Source: Acidobacteriota bacterium (lineage in GTDB: Bacteria > Acidobacteriota > Terriglobia > UBA7540). From it: DNA of 6,013 nucleotides. Positions within the stretch are counted from its first letter, which is position 1; each line of letters begins with the position of its first letter. Under the pieces are notes generated by a model. It was not told the origin of the DNA. It was given only the letters and a program-made list of their open reading frames with translations, and searched no databases. Position numbers and translations under genes: made by a program. Shown here piece after piece: positions 1-3,989 of the stretch. Location: the NCBI GenBank assembly GCA_003165615.1, contig PLWR01000234.1:1-6013 (forward strand), read 5' to 3'.

Positions 1-120
1 CGGATTTCACCGGATCGCTGCCTTGCGGCTGCGCCGACAAGATCGCAGGCAGCGGAAGTCTTAGGTTAACGCTTATGGGCCATCGGCCTGGGTCAAACGG
101 TCCCCCCTTTTGACTGCTGA
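1..120. other. Left-edge stretch without an assignable gene
   Basis: No start-to-stop gene is visible. On the plus strand one frame stays open from base 3 to a TGA at 111-113 (reads ...GSLRLTLMGHRPGSNGPPF) and another runs from base 1 to a TAA at 67-69, so the tail of a gene entering from the left is possible, but neither peptide is recognised. The clearest structure is a stem-loop: CGCTGCCT-t-GCG at 16-27 pairs with CGCAGGCAGCG at 44-54, eleven base pairs with one bulged T and a 16-base loop. It has no T-run after it, so it is not a convincing terminator. Confidence 0.3.
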
Positions 121-133
121 GCCCTGAAAGGGC
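121..133. repeat. Isolated R1-type mini-hairpin
   Basis: GCCCT-GAA-AGGGC is a perfect five-pair stem with a three-base loop. It has the same form as the outer hairpins of the R1 repeats and lies 13 bases before the first hairpin of R1 copy A. It may be the remaining end of another repeat unit whose rest is lost or diverged. Confidence 0.5.
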
Positions 134-138
134 GACCC

Positions 139-243
139 ATTAGCGCGCCCCTTCGGGGCTTGCGGTGGTACTCGTTCCATATTCCCCAGGGCGGTGCCCT
201 GGGCTGGATTCGGTCGCCCCTTTGGGGCTCAAGAGCAGACAGC
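139..243 (+). repeat. R1 copy A: three-hairpin palindromic repeat
   Basis: Three stem-loops follow at fixed spacing: GCCCC-TTC-GGGGC at 147-159, CCCAGGGC-GGT-GCCCTGGG at 185-203 (eight perfect pairs) and GCCCC-TTT-GGGGC at 216-228. The linkers are 25 and 12 bases. Bases 147-243 match 545-641 (copy C) without gaps and with about 5 differences in 97, roughly 95% by eye. No reading frame here resembles a protein; the open frames crossing it only reflect GC-rich repeats. The form recalls REP/BIME-like intergenic palindromes, some of which are mobilised by REP-associated (RAYT) transposases, but no such transposase is in the window. Confidence 0.85.
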
Positions 244-265
244 CGATGTCTCGGGTTCCTACCCC

Positions 266-360
266 GAAGCCCGAACCGGCCACGGATGGGACGCGGTGAC
301 AGAGACGTTGCGCGGGTTCATGGGACGTATAGATAAAGGGCAATGTATGTGGCGCCCGCG
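266..360 (+). repeat. R2 copy 1: direct repeat with a degenerate stem-loop
   Basis: This 95-base block aligns without gaps to 1084-1178, with roughly 22 mismatches (about three quarters identical by eye). The best-kept part is GGACGCGGTGAC near 289-300. The stem-loop that is perfect in copy 2 is weaker here: arm 324-334 against 343-353 keeps nine of eleven pairs, two as G-T wobbles, with mismatches at A325/G352 and G332/G345. The block sits between R1 copies A and B. No coding function is seen. Confidence 0.7.
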
Positions 361-367
361 GGGCGCC
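351..367. repeat. Perfect GC palindrome at the end of R2 copy 1
   Basis: GGCGCCC at 351-357 pairs with GGGCGCC at 361-367 around a GCG loop, seven perfect GC pairs. The equivalent place in R2 copy 2 lacks it, so it is not an ancestral part of R2. No T-run follows on either strand. Confidence 0.5.
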
Positions 368-382
368 AGCCGCGGATTCGGA

Positions 383-476
383 TTGAGCCCCAAAGGGGCG
401 ATCCAATCTAGCCCAGGGCAACGCCCTGGGAATCAGGGAGCGGTTTCGAGGTCAAGCCCTGAAGGGGCGCGCCAAT
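383..476 (-). repeat. R1 copy B: inverted three-hairpin repeat
   Basis: This is the reverse complement of the R1 layout. The hairpins are GCCCC-AAA-GGGGC at 387-399, CCCAGGGC-AAC-GCCCTGGG at 412-430 and GCCCT-GAA-GGGGC at 456-468 (one T-G wobble). The 12-base linker (400-411) is identical to copy C once reversed. The 25-base linker (431-455) keeps its exact length but its sequence has largely diverged from copies A and C. At its outer edge it shares an ATT(A/G)GCGC flank with copy A. Copies B and C face each other across about 70 bases, forming a large interrupted inverted repeat. Confidence 0.85.
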
Positions 477-544
477 AACAACCTCTCCCAAAATCGCGAT
501 CGAAGACGAACGGTAATTGAGGGATTGAAGCCACGGCGTGGGCC

Positions 545-641
545 GCCCCTTCAGGGCTTGCGGTGGTACTCGTTCCATATTCCCCAGGGCGGTGCCCTGG
601 GCTAGATTGGATCGCCCCTTTGGGGCTCAAGAGCAGGCAGC
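545..641 (+). repeat. R1 copy C: three-hairpin repeat next to a broken gene
   Basis: Hairpins are GCCCC-TTC-AGGGC at 545-557, CCCAGGGC-GGT-GCCCTGGG at 583-601 and GCCCC-TTT-GGGGC at 614-626. It is about 95% identical to copy A, so A and C appear to be recent duplicates or are kept similar by conversion. Its right end is only a few bases from the point where recognisable antitoxin sequence begins (646), so it occupies the place where the front of that gene should be. Confidence 0.85.
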
Positions 642-645
642 GCAG

Positions 646-771
646 TGCCCGCGCTCGCTCCAGGAATGGGAGCAGGGGCGCACGCGCCCGGAAAGCGCGG
701 TGCGCGCCTACTTGACGGTGATGGATAGAAACCCGGAAGCGGTGGAAAAAGCCCTCATGAACAAGTCGTGA
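646..771 (+). pseudogene. C-terminal remnant of an XRE/HTH-type antitoxin
   Basis: The 41 codons ending at the TGA at 769-771 read ...RSLQEWEQGRTRPESAVRAY, then LTVMDRNPEAVEKALMNKS. This is the typical end of short HTH-domain antitoxins of the HigA/NadS type: a 'TLQxWEQGRxxP' stretch after the recognition helix, then 'A..LL.v...NPEAV..AL'. In those families the antitoxin binds operator DNA and neutralises a partner toxin. Here the N-terminal half, including most of the helix-turn-helix, is missing. Upstream in the same frame lies R1 repeat sequence, not protein-like sequence, and no toxin gene is nearby. A frame running in from 538 would translate the repeat and is not believed. The remnant has no plausible start of its own, so it is called a relic; the family call is from memory of the pattern. 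Confidence 0.72.
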
Positions 772-786
772 GATGCCAAGGGCATC
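772..786 (+). other. Small stem-loop after the antitoxin relic
   Basis: GATGCC-AAG-GGCATC begins one base after the relic's stop codon: six perfect pairs and a three-base loop. It could be the 3' end structure of the former antitoxin transcript. No T-run follows (the next bases are AGGCATGAGAAAA), so it does not qualify as an intrinsic terminator. Confidence 0.35.
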
Positions 787-899
787 AGGCATGAGAAAAC
801 CCCACGGCCAGGACTGGTCGCCCGCCATTAAGATCGGCGAACTTTCGGCCGCGGCGACAACGTGGCTCCCGCTTTCATTTTGAGCGAGCACCCCTCCCG

Positions 900-1015
900 C
901 TGTCATCCTGAGCCCGCACTTTGGGCGAAGGACCCCTGTAGTTCGCTCTTCCCAGTGCGCCGCGATGAACTGCCGAGGTCCTTCGGCCCAAAAGAACCGG
1001 GCCTCAGGATGACAG
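900..1015. repeat. Long imperfect palindrome (MITE-like inverted repeat)
   Basis: The ends are perfect 13-base inverted repeats: CTGTCATCCTGAG at 900-912 and CTCAGGATGACAG at 1003-1015. Inward the arms keep pairing with small bulges: CCCG 913-916 with CGGG 998-1001, TTGGGC 921-926 with GCCCAA 986-991, and GAAGGACC 927-934 with GGTCCTTC 977-984. The centre pairs again in part (AGTTC near 939-943 with GAACT near 967-971). The whole 116 bases can fold into one long hairpin and encode nothing credible. Similar 'TCATCCTGAG...GAAGGACC' palindromes are, from memory, common between genes in several environmental phyla. Without a target-site duplication I cannot say whether it moved as a mobile unit. 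Confidence 0.8.
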
Positions 1016-1083
1016 TGCATCGCGCGTGCTTTCTTTTTCGGGGGGGTGGCGCCGGCATTGCTCTTTATGTCGGCAACCGTCAA

Positions 1084-1178
1084 GAAGCCAGAACAGCCCA
1101 CGGACTGGACGCGGTGACTGAGATGTTGCCCGTGTTTGTGGGGCGCATACATACAAACCAATGTATGCGCCACCCGTG
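1084..1178 (+). repeat. R2 copy 2: direct repeat with a perfect stem-loop
   Basis: Partner of 266-360 at an exact offset of 818 bases. Near its right end is a strong stem-loop: GGCGCATACAT at 1142-1152 pairs perfectly over 11 bases with ATGTATGCGCC at 1161-1171, around an eight-base loop (ACAAACCA). An outer GTG/CAC pair can extend it with one bulge. The stem is nearly symmetric and has no T-run, so it looks more like a structured repeat end than a terminator. The minus-strand frame starting here (1173 down to 433) runs through three repeat families and is not believed to be a gene. Confidence 0.72.
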
Positions 1179-1218
1179 GATATTAATAAGCACGTTGTGG
1201 TTGCCATTCGAAGAACGG

Positions 1219-1247
1219 CAGAGTAAGGCAAACTACGCCTAACTCTG
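1219..1247 (-). terminator. Candidate 3' stem-loop for the PBP gene
   Basis: On the minus strand the stem is CAGAGT-T-AGGC and GCCT-T-ACTCTG, ten pairs interrupted by one T/T mismatch, with a seven-base loop. It starts 54 bases after the PBP stop codon. The following bases (CCGTTCTTC) are only mildly T-rich, so this may be a processed or factor-dependent 3' end more than a classic intrinsic terminator. Confidence 0.4.
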
Positions 1248-1268
1248 ATGCACTACCCGCTGAATTGT

Positions 1269-1295
1269 CGCTCGGTTGGGTATACGGATCGAGCG
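1269..1295 (-). other. Stem-loop just past the PBP stop codon
   Basis: CGCTCG at 1269-1274 pairs with CGAGCG at 1290-1295 over six perfect pairs, with a 15-base loop that contains GTATAC. It begins six bases after the PBP stop codon. No T-tract follows on the minus strand. It could help form the transcript's 3' end together with the stem-loop at 1219-1247. Confidence 0.3.
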
Positions 1296-1300
1296 AATGG

Positions 1301-3793
1301 TTACGGCTTGTCCGCAACCGGGGGCACGCTCTTGGCCACCGGGCCAGTGGGAACATTGGCAGGTGGCGGATTGACAGGGGGCGGATTGGCGGATGGCGCA
1401 CTGGCGGGTGGCTTGGGCGTGGTAACTTCCTTCTTGGGAGGTTCGGGCGATTCTCCCGGAGGCGAGGTCTGCGAGGTTGGCTTGTTCGCCGCGGGCTCAA
1501 CGGCGGGGGGCGCTGCCGTCTCCAGCAGTCGTTCCGGGGCGGCGCTGGCCAGAATATCCGTTACCTGGTCGGCGGTTTTTAGCAGGGGCGAGTGCGGGAA
1601 ATCCTCCGCCGGCTTGTCCGGCAGGATCTGCCCCATGAAGTTCAGCCAGATGGGCAACGCCACGCGGGCGCCTTCTTCTTTCGGCCCCAGGGTGCGATGG
1701 TCATCAAAGCCCACATAGACTCCGCACGTCAGTGAGGGATTGAACCCAAGGAACCAGGCGTCCGTGAATTCATTGGTGGTTCCGGTCTTCCCCGCCACGG
1801 GATGCTTGGCCGCGAAGGCTCTTCCGGATACGGCCGTGCCGGAGTTGAAGACTTCCCGCAACATGGAAACCATAAGGCGCGCGGTCGAGGCGGGGATGAC
1901 GTCGGTAACCTCGGGCGGGAAATCATCGATCAGCCGGCCATCGTAATTGGTCACCCTTGTCACCATGCGGGGAGCGATGTGGACCCCGTCGTTGGGAAAG
2001 GTGGTAAAGGCTGAGGTGTGCTCCAGGAGAGACAAGTCGGAGGCGCCCAGGGCCAGCGGCAGGTTGGGAACGAGCCGGGAAGTGATCCCGAATTTGCGGC
2101 AGAGCTTGATGACCTTGTCGACGCCGATGCGGGCGAGGGTGCGGACGGCGGGAACGTTGCGGGACTCGGCCAGGGCGTGCAGCACGGTGATGGTTCCCTC
2201 AAATTTGTCGTCGTAGTTGTGCGGCGCCCAGACTCCGGAGGAAGTATGGTAGCTCACTGGGGCATCCACCACCGTATCAAAGGGAGAAGTCCCGTCCATG
2301 ACCGCCTGCGAGTAGACATAAACCTTGAAGGATGAGCCCACCTGGCGCTCCGCCTGTACGGCGCGGTTGTACTTGCTTTCCGCCCAGTCGTACCCTCCCA
2401 CCATCGCCTTGATCTCGCCGGTGGAGTTGTCAATGGCCAGCAGGGCGCCTTGCACATCAGCATCCTGATCCAGGGTGGCCTTGGCGGTGGTCCCCTTGAT
2501 TTCCTTGATCAGAAAGAGGTTAACATCCCCGGGACCGAACACGTCGGCGGCCAGGGTCTTTTTCGTCCAGGAAAAATCCGGCGGGGAAATTCGCGCCGTC
2601 AGATCGCCGAAGCGCACCTCGGCGTGGTCAGCTTTCACGTCCATCACCAGGCCGTGGACCAAATCACCGGTGGCCAGGGGCTTCTTCCAGTCATCGTCAA
2701 CATAGGTTTCGAGACTGATGGGTCTTCCGTCGGAGGTCAGCAGGTGCTCCTTCAGGATGTTCCTCTCGGGTCCCCGCCAGCCCCGCCGCTTGTCGTCGTC
2801 GCGCAGGCCCTTTTTCAGGACAGCTTCCGCCACTTCCTGGGTCTTGAGGTTCAGCGAGGTGTAAACCCGCAAGCCTTTTTCACGGACGGCTTCCGGCCCG
2901 TACTTTCTCTCCAGGAATTGCCGGACTTCTTCCACAAAGTAGGGGGCCACGGTGTAATTCCAGCGCTGGATATTCAATCCCAGGGGGGCCGTGGTGGCAT
3001 CATGGAGCTCGGTGGAATTGATTTTGCCCGTCTCGTACATGGCGAGCAGCACCTGGTTGCGCCGCCGTCGCGCCTGATCGGGATGCGTAATGGGGGAGTT
3101 CGCCGAGGGCGAGCGCGGCAGCCCCGCCAGCACCGCGGCCTCGGGCAGGTTCAATTCATTCAAATGCTTGCCGAAATAGAATTGCGCCGCGGCCTCAAAG
3201 CCGAAATTCCCGTGGCCCAGATCCACCTGGTTCGAGTACATGGTGAAAATTTGCGCCTTGGTGAAGTGTCGCTCAATCTGGATGGCCAGCAGGATTTCCT
3301 GGATTTTTCTCCGGAAGCTCTTGTCGGGGGTAAGGAAAAGCATCCGGCTGAGTTGCTGGGTCAGGGTGCTGGCGCCCTGGGTCTTGCGCCATTCCAGCAG
3401 GTCTTTGCTGGCGGCACGGAGGATTCCCACAACATCCACTCCCAGGTGGCTCTCAAAATGCCGGTCCTCGATGGCAATCACCGCGTTGCGAAGGACCGGA
3501 GGGATCTGGTTGTAGGTCACAATAACGCGGTGCTCCAGGGCGAAGCTGCCGATGGCCGTGCCGTCGTCGGCGTAGATTTCCGTCATCACATCGGGGCGGT
3601 AATCCTCCAGCTCGCGCACCTTGGGGAGATCGGAAGAGTAAACAAATACCAGTCCCCCCAGCGCGCCCAGTCCGGCGGAGAGAAGGACCAGAATCAGGAA
3701 AACAAATTGGCCGAAGAGCTTGCGGCTGCCCCCCGGGGGTGGAGGGTCAGGACGCGGGGGCACGGAAGTCAGAGGATAAAAGTCAGGAGCCAT
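1301..3793 (-). CDS. Class A penicillin-binding protein, PBP1A type (mrcA/ponA-like)
   Basis: Bifunctional peptidoglycan synthase: the glycosyltransferase half polymerises lipid II into glycan strands and the transpeptidase half cross-links stem peptides, both outside the inner membrane. Numbering from the ATG (830 residues), a proline-rich cytoplasmic tip (1-25) precedes one membrane helix at about 28-52. The GT51 domain shows EDRHF (109-113, catalytic Glu109), GASTLTQQ (140-147) and the RKIQE...IER motif (162-175). An OB-like region leads to 'DQDADVQGALLAID' at about 442-455. The transpeptidase has SSFK (nucleophile Ser487, Lys490), SRN (544-546) and KTGTT (669-673). About 70 residues at the end, one third proline, form a disordered tail. 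A TTG lies directly before the chosen ATG and could also start the protein, adding one residue; a weak GGA is ten bases upstream of the ATG. Residue 491 is Val where Pro is usual after the SxxK lysine. All catalytic motifs are intact and the length is normal for PBP1A. Confidence 0.95.
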   Translation of the reverse strand: MAPDFYPLTSVPPRPDPPPPGGSRKLFGQFVFLILVLLSAGLGALGGLVFVYSSDLPKVRELEDYRPDVMTEIYADDGTAIGSFALEHRVIVTYNQIPPVLRNAVIAIEDRHFESHLGVDVVGILRAASKDLLEWRKTQGASTLTQQLSRMLFLTPDKSFRRKIQEILLAIQIERHFTKAQIFTMYSNQVDLGHGNFGFEAAAQFYFGKHLNELNLPEAAVLAGLPRSPSANSPITHPDQARRRRNQVLLAMYETGKINSTELHDATTAPLGLNIQRWNYTVAPYFVEEVRQFLERKYGPEAVREKGLRVYTSLNLKTQEVAEAVLKKGLRDDDKRRGWRGPERNILKEHLLTSDGRPISLETYVDDDWKKPLATGDLVHGLVMDVKADHAEVRFGDLTARISPPDFSWTKKTLAADVFGPGDVNLFLIKEIKGTTAKATLDQDADVQGALLAIDNSTGEIKAMVGGYDWAESKYNRAVQAERQVGSSFKVYVYSQAVMDGTSPFDTVVDAPVSYHTSSGVWAPHNYDDKFEGTITVLHALAESRNVPAVRTLARIGVDKVIKLCRKFGITSRLVPNLPLALGASDLSLLEHTSAFTTFPNDGVHIAPRMVTRVTNYDGRLIDDFPPEVTDVIPASTARLMVSMLREVFNSGTAVSGRAFAAKHPVAGKTGTTNEFTDAWFLGFNPSLTCGVYVGFDDHRTLGPKEEGARVALPIWLNFMGQILPDKPAEDFPHSPLLKTADQVTDILASAAPERLLETAAPPAVEPAANKPTSQTSPPGESPEPPKKEVTTPKPPASAPSANPPPVNPPPANVPTGPVAKSVPPVADKP

Positions 3794-3813
3794 CAATAGT
3801 TCGTCCGGAACTC

Positions 3814-3842
3814 ATTCTAGGCGCACCCGGCGCAGCAGTCAA
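3814..3842 (-). promoter_or_regulatory. Sigma70-type promoter of the PBP gene
   Basis: On the minus strand TTGACT (3842-3837) is followed after exactly 17 bases by TAGAAT (3819-3814); each box differs from the consensus by one base. Transcription would begin near 3806-3808, leaving only about 13-15 bases before the PBP start. The weak GGA ribosome-binding element would then lie at the very 5' end of the message, so translation is close to leaderless. The promoter lies in the gap after the kinase gene and gives the PBP gene its own transcription start. Confidence 0.75.
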
Positions 3843-3902
3843 ACGCCCGCGCTGGCAGGTACTGGTGTCATTTGCGAGAAACGGATGCTCCCCCGTGCCG
3901 TC

Positions 3903-3922
3903 ATTCCCTCCTTCGCGGGAAT
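3903..3922. repeat. ATTCCC-N8-GGGAAT palindrome (dRS3/REP-like)
   Basis: Six perfect pairs flank an eight-base loop. The pattern equals that of the 20-base dRS3 repeats of Neisseria, and similar 'ATTCCCGCGAAGGCGGGAAT' palindromes occur between genes in many other bacteria. It is the only copy in the window, in the gap between the kinase and PBP genes and upstream of the PBP promoter. It could also act as a weak 3' structure for the kinase message, though no T-run follows. Confidence 0.5.
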
Positions 3923-3989
3923 TGAAAGTTATCCTGCCGCGACTTGACATCCATACTCGCTTGAAAATAGAAGAATGGCGCTACGCTCG

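Larger units (their letters stand above)
772..1300. other. Gene-free stretch dominated by palindromes
   Basis: No coding region is supported between the antitoxin relic and the PBP gene. Open frames here on both strands cross the palindrome at 900-1015 and R2 copy 2 and do not resemble proteins. In 787-899 and 1016-1083 I see no further repeat shared within the window. A run of seven G at 1040-1046 follows a pyrimidine tract. The part nearest the PBP gene (about 1179-1300) is likely that gene's 3' flank, with two stem-loops listed separately. Confidence 0.6.

Noticed and set aside
140..478. Short overlapping frames on both strands across R1 A, R2 copy 1 and R1 B
   Set aside because: Their peptides share LSPKGAxxSSPG-like and SPEGA-like stretches only because they translate the same GC palindromes; no ribosome-binding site or protein-like composition is seen.
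139..641. CRISPR array
   Set aside because: The repeats are about 100 bases, palindromic in three parts, differ in orientation and have irregular spacing, unlike CRISPR repeats and spacers; no cas gene is present.
433..1173. Minus-strand reading frame of 246 codons
   Set aside because: It runs through R2 copy 2, the 900-1015 palindrome, the antitoxin relic in antisense and R1 copies C and B. Its peptide is translated repeat sequence with no family resemblance.
862..1242. Plus-strand frame of 126 codons starting MAPAFILSEHPSRC
   Set aside because: It spans both arms of the 900-1015 palindrome and R2 copy 2, so its openness reflects repeat composition and not coding.
1173..1300. Possible tRNA-like sequence downstream of the PBP gene
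   Set aside because: A TTCGAA and a GC-rich hairpin are present, but no acceptor stem, T-arm consensus or cloverleaf can be built.
2450..3799. Plus-strand frame of 449 codons
   Set aside because: It lies wholly antisense to the PBP1A gene, which has every catalytic motif. Long antisense frames are expected in GC-rich genes, and the peptide is not recognised.
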